From contig JAQMRL010000003.1 of assembly GCA_035578175.1 (NCBI GenBank), positions 102,722,969-102,786,968 of the forward strand: a DNA stretch of 64,000 nucleotides, written 5' to 3'. The translations under genes were made by a program, and so were the position numbers. The notes beneath the pieces were generated by a model. The model did not search any database. It was not told the origin of the DNA and saw only the letters and a list, made by a program, of their open reading frames with translations. The DNA is from Catonia carolina. Taxonomy: Eukaryota; Arthropoda; Insecta; Hemiptera; Achilidae. Shown here piece by piece: positions 1 to 10,906 of the stretch (positions within the stretch are counted from its first letter, which is position 1; each line of letters begins with the position of its first letter).

Positions 1-179
1 TAAAGGTGTCATTTGCAGAGCGGAAAATAGATGGTTTTCAGAAGACCTAGCATGCTTATAAACATACTTTTTTCACTCAGTGAGGAAGGCATTTGTAAAC
101 CACCTCACTCTTCGTTTTACGTAATAAAGCCTCTAGAGGTTCAAACCAGCCTTTCGGCTGATGACCTAAACAAACAAAG
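1..179 (-). repeat. Family A dispersed repeat, 3' part
   Basis: This copy runs off the left edge of the window. Read on the minus-oriented sense, it ends in the signature CAGCCTTTCGGCTGATGACC followed by an A-rich AAAC-type tail. The same sequence recurs at 3267-3660, 13366-13750, 20529-20960, 24525-24915, 32211-32610, 37721-37902 and 59492-59586. Short copies always keep this end and lose the other, as expected for a retrotransposed LINE tail or SINE. It has no coding potential. I do not know its family name. Confidence 0.75.
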
Positions 180-1516
180 AAATGTGTAGGTACAGTTTTA
201 ATATAGTATAAAAATTAGAAATAATGTAAATACAAAAGTTGGAAATTAAAAAAAGGAAATGTAATTAATAAAATTAAGCATTGGTTTAAAATTGTTAAAA
301 AATAGAAATTCGAGAGAAATGGAGCTTCAGAAAAGTGGATTCAAGTACCAAATGCAACAATGCTCTCAATTTGCCCGTCAACAAACCTAAACTGTAATGA
401 ATTTTTTTAAAAATTTGTTATCTTAAATTTAAATTACTGTACTGTTCAATGAAATACACATTACTCGTAACGAATGATTTAATACTTAACGGTAAATTAA
501 AACTTTCTCAGAGGCAACGATTGGAACGTTGCCCTAAGATGATCTAAAGCGAATTAAGTTATACCGGTATTTATTTTATAACTTTTTCTTTTTATAGAGA
601 TATTTTGTAGGATGATGAAAGGTTGAAATTACATGATAATTATTTTGATTTTAATGAATGGTCGATGTTCGTGGGTTTTTTTTTTGTAAAATGAATTACA
701 AAATTCTGTAAACGAAAATTTCAAATTTTATAATACATGATATTTCTATATAAAAATGTATTTTTATAGATTTTGACGGTTTTTTTGAAAAACTACCATT
801 AATAAATTCTGATTTATTATCCTCAAATTAAAAATATTTAACCTATAATTTGACGTGTTTTCCAATTTATTAAAAAGAAAAACACTTTTTGAAACGGTCT
901 TAGTAGATACATTTTACATGGTCTTAAGTAATCATATCAAGGACTTTAAATTGTGCTTTAAAAGATGTATATAAGAGCAAGGCATTTCTTTTTTAAGAAG
1001 GGGAAGTTAACAGCCTTTACTCTGAACCACATAACGTGTTGTTGGAATGTTTCGATTGTCATATCAACCCTCACACACATACATACACACTCCATCCAAA
1101 ACCCTTGGCTTCTAACAGCCGGAAATTTGATTTCCTTGTGATTTTCTCTTTTCAAAAAGAGGATTGTCAATTTTTCTATTTACTTTACCATTTTTGTAGA
1201 AATCATAGAAGCAATTTCTCTTTTCGCTGTATAAAACCATATAAATATACCCATGTATTTTATGTAGTGTTGAGACACTTAGTGTATACGTTTGATAAAA
1301 ATTTGGTGTTTTATTTATTACATTTTCTGCCTCCACATAAATTGAGTGTACATTTTTCCTAAAGTCAACATTCACCGTTCAAGAACCTTGCTGTAGATAA
1401 ATTTCAAATACACTTAACAAATTGTATAAATACTTCTGAGTCAATTTTTTGGCTGTATATGTTATATATAGAATTTACTAGAAGTTAGAATTAGAATTTA
1501 TAACGATGCCAGTATT
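180..1516. other. No recognisable gene
   Basis: AT-rich sequence with homopolymer runs and a short CA-rich patch near 1070-1095. Open frames overlap on both strands between about 958 and 1375, but their composition is that of random AT-rich DNA and I see no known motif. Confidence 0.6.
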
Positions 1517-1640
1517 TATGTTGATCTTAAAATTGATACTGTCAAACAAGTAATATAAAAATTCTGTTCTAAATTTGAAAAAAAAGATTCAACCATCATC
1601 CAAATTTCGTAGCTGTAAATTTCCTAAACAATACCTCTAA
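1517..1640 (+). pseudogene. Jockey-like LINE C-terminal fragment, dead
   Basis: Translation gives DLKIDTVKQVI, then a stop, then KFCSKFEKK. This closely resembles the segment at 15925-16255 (TDLNIDTVKQTISKFSRKYE). In Jockey-clade retrotransposons this region follows the reverse transcriptase, near the C-terminus of ORF2. An in-frame stop and the very short length make it a relic. Confidence 0.5.
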
Positions 1641-1719
1641 CCGTTTTACATGATTGAAAATACACTGTGTATATGTTATAGGTTTTAGTAGTCACTATTA
1701 TTGTTTTCAAATGTATCTT

Positions 1720-1843
1720 GAGTTTGATTCCCGGTTAGGGTCTGAACACTTTAACTCGTTAAAATGCACTGGTACAGTACTAAAGTCCACAGAATTTGCT
1801 AATGACCATGCTGTCGATGGGGCTTTAAACTGAAACATTTTTT
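1720..1843 (+). mobile_element. Family B tRNA-derived SINE, 3' part
   Basis: It begins in the B-box region (TTTGATTCCCGG, then GGTCTGAA). It continues through the shared SINE body to GCTAATGACC, CTGTCGATG and an A-rich end. It matches the 3' parts of the copies at 2094-2250 and 21656-21828. The tRNA 5' half is missing. Two more SINEs follow directly downstream. Confidence 0.55.
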
Positions 1844-1849
1844 AATTTT

Positions 1850-2010
1850 TTTGTTTAACGTCCGACTGTTCTGCAATTACTGCTATTGGAGACGGTGAAG
1901 TATGAAATGATTTTTTGTAACGTATGAAAATGTGCTGTGCCTGAATGGGATTCGAACCCAAGATCGCATGATGAGAGGCGAGCACGTTACCAACTACGCC
2001 ATTGCGGCCA
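1850..2010 (-). mobile_element. Family E tRNA-derived SINE
   Basis: On the minus strand the tRNA-like head has an A box (TGGCGTAGTTGG) and a B box (GGTTCGAATCC). The body then includes CATACGTTACAAAAAATCAT and ends near GTTAAAC. The same body occurs at 44291-44470 and 36230-36372. The head resembles a CAT-anticodon tRNA, but the acceptor stem does not close, so this is a SINE and not a tRNA gene. The 3' part has drifted more than in the other copies. Confidence 0.7.
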
Positions 2011-2093
2011 GCGTTGTTGGTCTGAAACGAAGGCCGGCGTTTATACTGAAACGAATTGTATATTCTTTATCCTGTAAAACTACAGTAATATTT

Positions 2094-2250
2094 GGCTGCC
2101 TCCGTAGCGTAGTAGCCTACAACGCGGGAGTTCCCGGCCAGAGTCTTGAATTTATTGCAAGTCAAAAAAACTCACTGTTAAGGTAGATAACCCACCTTAA
2201 TCGATAATAACCAAGCTGTCGATGCGAGTTTCATTATTAAGAACTAAAGA
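2094..2250 (+). mobile_element. Family B tRNA-derived SINE
   Basis: It starts GGCTGCCTCCGTAGCGTAG, like the 5' end of the copy at 21656. It has a shortened tRNA head, then a body with CGATAATAACCAAGC and CTGTCGATGCGAG and an A-rich tail. The bases between the two promoter boxes are partly deleted, so it is probably no longer transcribed. Confidence 0.65.
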
Positions 2251-3094
2251 AAAAAACAGTATATTTACATCAACGGTTGCAATTATAAGCTTAAAAATGA
2301 ATATGATTGTATTATAATTTTATTAATCGTCCATTTTAATGTGAACTGATTCTAATGTTACTGCTTGAAAAAGTGTAATCAAGTTGGAAGACAGTTTCTT
2401 TTCTTTTTTAATTTTACTGTCGGTTTCTTTAAGTGTTCTAAAATTATTACATGTCCTAGATTAAGTAAAATTTTGTTTGTAAACTAAATAATTTTTAGGC
2501 ATTTTTAAGGGGAAACTCTAAATATTTAAAAAATATATTATTGCTATTATATTATTATATATTATATTATATTTTTACTATTTATGACAAATTTTTTTAT
2601 GGTTTTAGGGTAATTTGAGGTGAAATTTAAGTTATTTTTCTGGGAAAAACACTGGTTGTGAATGGTTTAAAATTAGAATTTAGAAATGTTTTATGCTTAT
2701 CACTGGCTACATTTTGAAGGTTTAAGACATATTATATTAGGGAGTAAAAGCGGTGAAAATGGAAAGTCGTGGTGAAATAGTTAACCGTTGAGGCCGACTG
2801 ACGCCTTAAGGCGGCAAATCGAGGTAGTTCCCAGGACCGAATGTCATAAAAATAGGTACCCTACTTCGTTTCTATAGTTTTTGTTTAATTGCCAGCACAC
2901 TACAGCATTGATTTTCATTAGTTTGTAAATGTTTTCTCCCCACGAAAAATGAAGACTTGTTATAATTAGGAAATATTAGAAAATGTTTAGACCTTTACAA
3001 AATATAAATTTTGATACATTTTAAGCTGTATTTTAACTTAAAATACATAAATTTGTTAACCTTTTCTTAATAAGTATGTATTGTAAATTTTATG
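2251..3094. other. No recognisable gene
   Basis: AT-rich sequence including a nearly pure A/T stretch around 2520-2575. I see no coding signal or clear repeat. Confidence 0.6.
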
Positions 3095-3165
3095 ATGCAA
3101 CAAATTTGAGTTGCCTGTGTAGAGTAATGTTCATTAGTGTGGAAGATGGTAATTGGTGGTTCGAA
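3095..3165 (+). mobile_element. tRNA-like SINE head, candidate
   Basis: It contains an exact B box (GGTTCGAATCC) about 60 bases after a degenerate A-box-like segment, followed by T- and A-rich sequence. It does not fold as a full tRNA. A decayed SINE head is the simplest reading. It does not clearly belong to families B, E or H. Confidence 0.35.
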
Positions 3166-3266
3166 TCCATTTGTGTTAAAAAATTTTATTGTTAAAATAT
3201 ACTGGAAATAAATTATAATAATCAATAATATTATAATTTACTCCTGTTTTATAAATAAAAAAATTT

Positions 3267-3660
3267 GCCCGTAACAGGCAGATAAAGTGTTAAATTATTT
3301 GCACTCAATCTACTAGTTACAAAGCTCCAAAAATAGTTCTGTTTCTTATTACATGGTCAGTCAGTATGACTGAAACATTTAAGAACAGAAGAGGTAGTGG
3401 TGTTAAAGACACTAGTCAGAGTTATCTCCTATGAGAGTAATGAATTTTATTATACGGCTAGTCCCTGTGGTGAATAACATGAAGGTTTTATTTGCTGGGT
3501 AGAAATTAGGTGCTTTTTAGAGGGCCTGACATGCTTATCAGCATACTTTTCCACTTAGTCTGAAAGGTAATGGTAAACCACCTCATTCCTTGTTTTACTG
3601 AGTAAAGCCTTTAGAGGTTCAACCCAGCCTTTCGACTGATGATCTAAACAAAAACAAATA
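3267..3660 (-). repeat. Family A dispersed repeat, near full length
   Basis: Nearly complete copy of about 390 bp, from CCCGTAACAGGCAG at the 5' end of the sense strand to CAGCCTTTCGACTGATGATC and an AAAAC-rich tail at 3660. Internal landmarks shared with other copies include AAGAACAGAAGAGGTAG and TTATCTCCT. It has no open frame. The tail supports copying through RNA. Confidence 0.75.
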
Positions 3661-3726
3661 AAAAATTTATTTTTGTTATTGTAGCTTACTATAAATAAAA
3701 AAATTATGCAATACAAAAAAATTACA

Positions 3727-3796
3727 CTTCAGATTTGAACCTGGGTTCTCTCAACAATGGACCAGTACGCTAACCATCACTCCGCAGAGATCTGAG
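3727..3796 (-). mobile_element. tRNA-like SINE head, candidate
   Basis: The minus strand shows an A-box-like GTGATGGTTAGCG and a B-box-like AGGTTCAAATCTG at tRNA-like spacing. No body matching the other SINEs is obvious. It may be a decayed SINE or a tRNA pseudogene. Confidence 0.35.
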
Positions 3797-4079
3797 AATT
3801 ATGATGTAAAAGTTTACACATTATACATCATGTTACATATAGATATTTTAAATGATTTTAAGATGAAAATATAGCTTAAAATGTATCCATATTGATATTT
3901 TGTAATGGTCTAATTATTTTTTAATGATTCCTGACTATAATAATTCTTTATTTGTTTGTAGGAAGAAAACATTAACAAACTAATGAATTTCCTTTTTCCT
4001 ATTTCCTTTTTTACACTTCCAAATGAAATTTAGTTTCAGTTATTATATAAATACAACAATTTATAAATGTGAAGCTAAT

Positions 4080-4470
4080 GTTTCAAAACTTGATTTATTT
4101 AAAGGAGCGTGCAGTCATCACCACGGTCCTACAGGTGGCTAAGAAGATCCCTTGGCCAGAGGCGTTTTAAACGTCTGTGCTGAGTACCCGGTATCGTCCT
4201 AGTGTGTATTTTTGTGTAAGAGAGTTGTCATGTAATTCAAACTTGTCATGCAACGTCTTGTGTAGTTGTTTCCCGACATCAATTACGTATGGGATTTGTT
4301 GGTCTTAGTGCACCATTGAGTTTGTGATGTAAAAGGGGCATTGCGTTATCGTTCGTAGAATCTTGTTTTGAATCGCCTGTATACGTTTCGTGTGTGAAGG
4401 TTTAGCAGATTCCCAAAGTTGAACTCCATATGTCCAGATTGGTCTTAACACTGTCTTGTAGATTGTTAAT
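4080..4470 (-). pseudogene. Jockey-like LINE 3' end (ORF2 C-terminus)
   Basis: On the minus strand it translates to a Jockey-clade ORF2 end: IYKTVLRPIWTYGVQLWES, later SHTKRIQAIQNKILR and ITQCPFYITN. TYG-QLW is the hallmark just after the reverse transcriptase domain. Stops interrupt the frame after this block. The nucleotide sequence is closely related to 47775-48170 on the other strand, so both come from one subfamily. It is 5'-truncated and not functional. Confidence 0.8.
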
Positions 4471-5857
4471 TTGTGTGAATTCCTATTTCCTATGGTTCAA
4501 ATTCCAAGGGACCCCCGGTATACAATTAAACGGACGGATAGAAGCTTCAGATAAGTGTTACAACCTTTTTAAATATAAATTAATTAATTAATTTCATTAA
4601 GAAACTTTTCAGGATCTTAAATAGTAACTGAAGTAAAAAAACATCACTATTTAAAATATAGTTTTCGAGAATTCATTTGTGTGAACTTAATTAATAATAC
4701 GTTTAATAAATATTTTGCTAAAAAATATGAAATTAATGAATAGTTAAAGAAAATGTACTCATATTATCATTTTAATTCCTGAAAAAATTACAAGAGAAAT
4801 TAATTTATTTTAATGTCAATGCTATTAAATTACAAATTAATTTTATTTTAATAAAAAAACCAGCGTACTTTAATGAAGTACTGTTTTTCAAACGTGTAAG
4901 TAATTTTACATTTTAAAAATCCAGTAATTCTATAATTACAAAATTGTTATTAAAACTAATTAACAAAAAACTACTTAGATACAGCAGTTAAATAAATTAC
5001 GTACGATGAAGCACTGCAGCGTACAGAACATCTTCGTATAAATAAAAGATAACGAATTATAAAATAACAAAGGTTTTATTTAACATTTCACACCTTTATT
5101 TTCACGCGGTATCTTTAATTTAATTTTTTAAATTTTAATTTTAATCAGAAGGAATGATAACATTGAAAATTGAATATACCATATCGTTTTAGCTATTTTA
5201 AATCTCTTTACTTTTTACTAAAAGAAAGAAGTAAACCTAAATTAATCTGATAAAAAATAATACATAAAAGCAATTTAATATAAAACAAAAGAGCTTAAGG
5301 GAATTTGTAACCGGGAGCTTAAAAAAAATCTTTTTCTTTTTGACCGAAAATATTCTACATATTTTCTGCGTTAAATAGTGTATTTTTGATTATTGTACGA
5401 TTGTTAATATTTTTTTAAAGACTATTTAAGTTAACCTTGCATAATTTAATAATCTTTAAAGACTGTACACAAATCAATCTTTACAAAAATATATTTTTTA
5501 TTTTTGAAAGGAGCTTGTATCATAAAAATTGATTTATATTTTGTTGTTATTAAGTTTTGCAAGTGTGTTTGTTTTGTCTGCAACCAAATATTGTAGTTAC
5601 CTCAAAGTTTTGAAGAGAGTTTTGTTGAAGTTTAGAAGTTTGACGCAAGATTCCCGCAATTAATTTTTTACATATAAATGCCCCATTATCTCAGAAAACG
5701 TTCGTAGTAAACTGTTAAAATTTTGGCGTTATATTATTTACGTCCAATATAAATTACTAAACTAAAATTATTAAGAAATGTTATAAAAATTAACCAGGGT
5801 TGTCAACAAAGAATTGAAAAAATTTAGATAATTAAAAAGATTAAACTTTATAATTTT
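4471..5857. other. No recognisable gene
   Basis: Very AT-rich sequence without a coding signal. A GGTTCAAATTCC motif near 4493-4505 resembles a B box but has no matching A box. Confidence 0.6.
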
Positions 5858-6255
5858 TTGATATCATAAACAATACAGTAAGGAAAAGAAGGGCGAAATT
5901 TTTCTGACATTTCAACAATGGATGACCGTAGGCTGACTAAAACAAGATTCACGTATTTAAATGGGATTAAGACAACAACTGAATGGTTTAAAGAAGTGGA
6001 GAGAGACCTCGAGGAAATGGGAGTACAGAAAACGCTATCCAGGACAGACACACATTTGGAAAGGTCGTACACGATTTCAAAGTTTTAAAAAGCAGAAACA
6101 CTGATTCTGAGACATCAGCATATAAATGGTCAGAAGCAAGAAAGAAGATGATGAGTGAAAGGATGAAGAGGTTTTCGGAAGAAAGAAAGAGGGAGGAGAA
6201 CATCATGCGAAAAGTTCAACGCGGTCCAAAGAAAACTTACTCTGAAGGTGAGTAA
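5858..6255 (+). pseudogene. RTE-like LINE ORF2 C-terminus, frameshifted
   Basis: Translation starts NTVRKRRAKFF, has one stop, then reads MDDRRLTKTRFTYLNGIK and WFKEVERDLEEMG. After a frameshift near 6035 it continues FGKVVHDFK, KWSEARKKMMSERMKRF and ends at the stop at 6253-6255. The basic C-terminal tail with W(S/T)E.RKK..SER(M/I) is shared with remnants at 35490-35678 and 56470-57190. I recognise this as the C-terminus of insect non-LTR retrotransposon polyproteins of the endonuclease/RT type; exact clade is uncertain. Confidence 0.7.
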
Positions 6256-6571
6256 CATAATAATTTTAAATGTGATTTTTTAATTAAAAAGGAAAATCCC
6301 ACGAAAAATGTGTAAGTAGAAATTTTAATTTTTGGTATGCATTTTTTAAATTGTAAGAAATCAGTTAAATGTCATACAGGATCAATTCATTATGAATAAT
6401 ACAAAAAAACATCAAGATATCTTGAAAAATAGCCAAGTTATGGATAGATTACAAAATGCTACAAATCACAGAAAAATAGGCTGGCATTTTTCAGCATTAC
6501 CTAGTGGAAAATACCTGTCATTTTTTGTAGTAACTCACAATATTCTCCTGGTATCGTAACGGTTAAATATC

Positions 6572-6743
6572 GTAGGAACAAATTTTGTGAAAATCGCAAA
6601 AAATTAAAAATTGCACAATTAAACTGCTACTTCTATTTAACAGATTTTTATGAAATGTTCTTCCGAATCCCTTTGTAGTACCTAATTTAAGTTCCAAGTT
6701 TTAATTTTGTACGGTATTCTGTTTTTGAGGTATTTTTTATCAA

Positions 6744-6780
<37 letters not shown>

Positions 6781-6905
6781 GACCAATCGCTAAAAATATG
6801 TTTTGTTTTTCGGCTTCAGTGGGCTTGAAAATGTGTATTTCCGGTGAAAACTCGATTTCGTAAAATCGACATGAAAAAAATACTTTCCTTTCCAATATAT
6901 GATAC
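6572..6905 (+). repeat. Family C repeat, 3' third
   Basis: Corresponds to the last third of the ~1.1-kb family C consensus seen whole at 40209-41290. Landmarks are AAACTGCTACTTC, the CA-rich microsatellite, GACCAATCGCTAAAAA and GGTGAAAACTCGATTTCG. The first two thirds are absent. It has no protein-coding capacity. Confidence 0.65.
6744..6780 (+). repeat. CA/CG microsatellite inside family C
   Basis: Alternating purine-pyrimidine run of CA and CG dinucleotides. Other family C copies have a CA-rich run at the same internal position (34151, 40981, 63104), so the repeat family carried the seed. Confidence 0.85.
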
Positions 6906-7111
6906 TATACGGAAAGAAAAATTAAAAAGATATGTGCGATATTTTAGCTCTCCAGATGATCTGAAAGTTAAAGAATTAAGAATTTCACGAGTGTGGATTT
7001 TGGTTTTTTGGTATATTACTCGCAGATATAATTTCTCCCCATGCGCAAACGAATATGCAACAAAAATAAATGCACAAAAACAATTTTTTAAATCTATTAT
7101 TACTTTATTTA

Positions 7112-7843
7112 AGGGGAGATTGCACGATGATTTTAGCTCAAAATTTCGATTTTTGGTGTTTATATGTTTTCAATATTTTAGGCCTAGATCTACCAGAAAA
7201 CCATTAAATTACGTCAAAAAAAATTTTTTTATGAAAAAATTAAGTTTTTATCAGGTGTACACAGAAAAAATTATCATGTTACGAAGAACTAATATTTTTT
7301 CATAATTTTATACTGCTCCTTTTACTGCAAAGAGAATTTTAGTTTTTAAAATATCTGCATCACAGTTTTTAATATTCTCAGTTGTTGGTTCAGCTTTCTA
7401 AACAACTATCGATGGGAAATTTACTTGTTTTTGTATATATTGGTTTTGATTTGTGCCTTCTTGTTTCTTACCTTTTACCGTAAATTTGGTTTTAACACTA
7501 AGGTACATTTTTCTCAGAAAGTAATAAACCTACCGGAGTGAAATTTTTACCAGTTAATTATCTTGTAAATCCACATATACCGACATTTTTATGACTTCCT
7601 CAAAAGCTCCAGAAATTAGTAATGCGAAAAACAATTTGTAAAAATTTTATGTTATTCGTAATTTTTAAAAAAATTGTTATGTTTTAAAGATTAAATTGAA
7701 AAAATGTCAGTTACTCGAGAAGAAACCCGACACCTATAGTGTGTAAAGTTTCATTTCCCTATCTCTTACTATCCTATGAAAAATGTAGCCTACCTAAAAA
7801 TAGCAAATTAAACATTGGCGGCATACAAAGTACAGTCTCCCCT
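7112..7843. mobile_element. Family G MITE, ~730 bp, TA-flanked
   Basis: The ends are inverted copies of AGGGGAGATTG (left) and AGGGGAGACTG (right, reverse complement). The left flank is TA; the right flank reads TC where TA is expected, probably a mutation. A second copy lies at 14466-15176 with matching TA on both sides, and the two agree along their length. The short TIRs, TA target and lack of a transposase suggest a non-autonomous Tc1/mariner-type element. Confidence 0.65.
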
Positions 7844-8336
7844 TCAAATAATATTAAATGAAAAAGTAACAATGAATGAAAGAATATTATGAATGGAAGT
7901 CGCTTTTAAACTAATAATAAAAATAAAAGTAGTGTGAAGTAGTATTTTATGATATGCCATGATGACAGTAGGTCAATTCGAATGATGCCAGTGGCTGTTT
8001 CACGGTTGCCAACACAATGAATTACTAGTGCACTAGTAAACTGTCTTTCATCTATCTCAACGTTTCTTGCTACACTAAAATAATCGTATCCACTACCACT
8101 ACATCTCTAGAATAGTTTCCTTCTTTTTATGCGCTACATATAACTGGGTGTTTAAAAAATCTTAAAATGTACAAAATTAAACACCGTTATGAATATTGCC
8201 AACAGTTTCTAAAAATATAATTATTTATCACATACATTACTGCTTGAGATAGTTTATACCACTGCTTTTGTAGGTTTTAAATTTTCAACAGGAATCTTGA
8301 ATTGATTTTTTGGGTATTTTCTGTTAGATGACCGTA
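7844..8336. other. No recognisable gene
   Basis: Unassigned AT-rich sequence between the family G MITE and a family C copy. Confidence 0.55.
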
Positions 8337-8850
8337 TATCTTAAAAATCTGATGTGAAACACTCACACAATTTTTTCATGTCTCTTGTCAATGCAAATTA
8401 TGAAAAATATTACCTAATATTAGTAATTAAACATTAGAAATAACCAAAAAACTAACTTCAAAAAACATATCCTAATTTTAATCATGAGTCGATGATGCAA
8501 AATGAATTAAACCTTAGTTTGGCTTAATAGTTCGGACAATCACTCTTTGACACTAAACTAGGCTCTGTAAAAAAATCCTTAAAATAAAAGTTGTAGATCT
8601 TTTAATTTCTGTAAATTTGATTATATAGCTACACTTTTGTCGTGAAACGCATACTAACGGCCGAAATCTTAAAAATATCTATTGTTTTTACAGACTTTAT
8701 GGGGGAAAAATCACTACTTACCTCTAAACTAAGCGTTATATAAATAAATGTTTAAAATAAAAGTTGTACCTTTTTCACTTTTTCTACAATTTTGATTATA
8801 TCAACTTTTGCGCGAAAATGCATATTAAGGCATGAAAATAGATTTAATGC
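8337..8850 (+). repeat. Family C repeat, 5' half
   Basis: Begins with TCTGATGTGAAACACTCACAC, whose GTGTGA/TCACAC-type hairpin marks the start of family C. It continues through two related internal modules (GCTAAACTAGGCTC-like, then AAACTAAGCGTTATA). It stops before the microsatellite-bearing third. Confidence 0.7.
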
Positions 8851-9528
8851 GATCAACAAGTGAAGGTCAAAACCAAAAATATCAGCAATCAAATTTATAA
8901 CAGAAATACAAAAACACTTGCTCTAAAGATTTTTCTTAAAGCTATGAATACATACGAACAAGGTGAACATATTGAAATCTAGACTATCATATATTTAAGT
9001 TTATTCGAAACAAAATACCCATATTATTACCATATTTATATTACACTTGTGTAAATCGATACATTCTAGACATTTTTAGATTTTGGACATTAAGATATGT
9101 CGGAGTTTTAGAGACACCGAGTGTGTATGCGGCGTATGCATTTTGCCTACGCAAGTAGTAGGTGGACGTTATGTATAACAACCGACATACTGGTTTAGTT
9201 TATATTGTATGCAGAAAGGTCAGTACAAATTACAATATAGCCTAATTTGCATTATATAAACACATTAATCCAGTTATTTTAGCAACAGCGGTTTGCAATT
9301 TAAATAAAATATTAAACTACACACTTAAGCATATGTTTTTGCAAAATAACGGTTAAAGAAACTACCCTTCGTAAACTGGAAATCTTTCTCAAAAAACCTC
9401 AACAAATTTTTATTCATTTCTTAATGTTTTTAAGCTGTATCCAGAGTAAATTCCTAAACGGCACATTACGACTTTATTAGCAAAATGGTGTTTAAAAATT
9501 CGGTACTTTATTTTGGAATAAACTGTTT
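8851..9528. other. No recognisable gene
   Basis: Unassigned AT-rich sequence, ending at the TTAA that flanks the piggyBac-type element. Confidence 0.55.
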
Positions 9529-9532
9529 TTAA

Positions 9533-10077
9533 CCCTTTATAGGGCAGTACTACGGGGAAATATATACTATATATTTTAAAATTTTAATTTGGCTTTACAG
9601 GGACTTGATTTATGTACTTCTAGGGCCAGAAGAGTAAGATATTTCTTTTTTTATGCTAAGCCTTGGTAAGTATACTTAGCAAGGAACGTTTATTGAAATG
9701 GGCATCACATGTTTAGTGGTAAGAATGCTTGTTAAAACAACTTGTAGTACTATATTACAAAAAAAATGTGTAGAATAACTTAACTTTATATTAGCATGAA
9801 TGCTTGCTTTCCCGTTAAAAACCTGAATTTTTTAAGCACTGTACAAAAGTAACAACAAAACAACACGGTAGAGTTCGCTGGTATGAATCCTTACCACATT
9901 CGTGCAACTCAGGAAGCAAATTGTTGCTGCGCGCTAATTTCAATATGTGGATCCTACTTACCAGAAAATATGTATAAAACCATAAAATGCAAATAAGGTT
10001 CAACTTTATAGGTTTTTCTTAGATAAAATCGACCTTATTGCCAGTGATAAGTACACTTACCAAAGACCTATAAAGGG
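9533..10077. mobile_element. piggyBac-type MITE, 545 bp, TTAA-flanked
   Basis: Flanked on both sides by TTAA (9529-9532 and 10078-10081). The ends are perfect 11-bp inverted repeats, CCCTTTATAGG. The TTAA target and CCC-starting termini are the hallmark of piggyBac elements. Inside is a near-palindrome around 9661-9684 centred on TAAGTATACTTA, with a related copy near the right end. There is no transposase, so it would depend on an enzyme from elsewhere. Confidence 0.8.
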
Positions 10078-10263
10078 TTAATAAAAGAATTATAGCAAAA
10101 GCATACATTACCTTGAACCAATTTTATGATCAATATTACTCATATCCAAATATGCATAAAATTGTACAAACAATTTTAACATTTTCACTAACAATGTTTT
10201 GATTATTTAAATAATGTAATTTCTCTAAACTGCAATCAAAACTATAAATTTTTAAGTATAATT

Positions 10264-10906
10264 TGTCACCGTCGTCCCCTTTAATTAAGTACTGTGCTGC
10301 CGGCTACAAAGCTTCCAACGTAGCGGCAGAGGGAGCCGCCAATAGTTCCGAGAGGTGCGGTAGGCTTGTGTGCGTACCGACAGAGGCCTCTGTCATCAAG
10401 GCCGAGTCAGTAACCGCCTTCTACCCCAGCGCTCTCGGCAACTATATGAAGAGTGCTACACTCAACAGAGAGATTCAATTCCAATTCAGACAGCATCGAC
10501 AAGACATCCACCATCGCTACCATGGTTACCGACACATGGCTACCGAACTCCAGCGAAGACTAATCGACGACCCCGCAAAAGAGAAGATGATGCTTCCGCT
10601 CGCCGACCCGTCACCGTAAGCCGTCGACCGGATCGTCATCGCTCGCTGACGCGAGTGATGCCCACAGCGATCCCTCGACCGAGCCTTACGCCGACCGGAT
10701 CCGATGAAGCAGCCATCGACGAACTACTGCTAGGGAAGAAGTGATGTCTCCGCTGGACGACGACACGCCGTGTCGCCCAGCTCCTCGACCACCACGACGA
10801 CTACGACCGACGCTTCCCATCCAGACGACCACCGTTTAAACGGCCCTCTTCAGGGCAACCAAAAATTAAAAGTTTAAACTCGCCACTTAATGTCGCCATC
10901 CGGTGA
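10264..10906 (+). mobile_element. GC-rich solo LTR candidate
   Basis: This 643-bp block is far more GC-rich than its surroundings. It starts TGTCACCG and ends CGGTGACA, a perfect 8-bp inverted repeat with the TG...CA ends of LTRs. Frames of 118 and 124 codons open inside it in two phases. I recognise no domain in either, and the first lacks an ATG start, so they probably reflect composition. No primer-binding site or internal region adjoins, hence a solo LTR. The flanks show no convincing target duplication (AATT versus AAGT). Alternatives are a short TIR transposon or a captured gene fragment. Confidence 0.45.
10842..10857 (+). other. Histone-like stem-loop motif
   Basis: GGCCCT, loop CTTC, then AGGGC, preceded by AAAC and followed by AACCAAAA. 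This closely resembles the stem-loop at the 3' end of replication-dependent histone mRNAs. I could not match the upstream sequence to any histone, so it may be coincidence. Confidence 0.3.

Noticed and set aside
4493..4515. B-box-like GGTTCAAATTCC as another SINE
   Set aside because: No A box at the expected distance and no shared SINE body.
6844..7305. 153-codon open frame, the longest after the transposase
   Set aside because: It runs from family C repeat sequence into a family G MITE, both non-coding repeats, so it is a chance joining.
10263..10744. Two overlapping GC-rich frames as a gene
   Set aside because: The first has no ATG start, neither has a known domain, and the block has LTR-like ends. 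I kept the block as a solo-LTR candidate.
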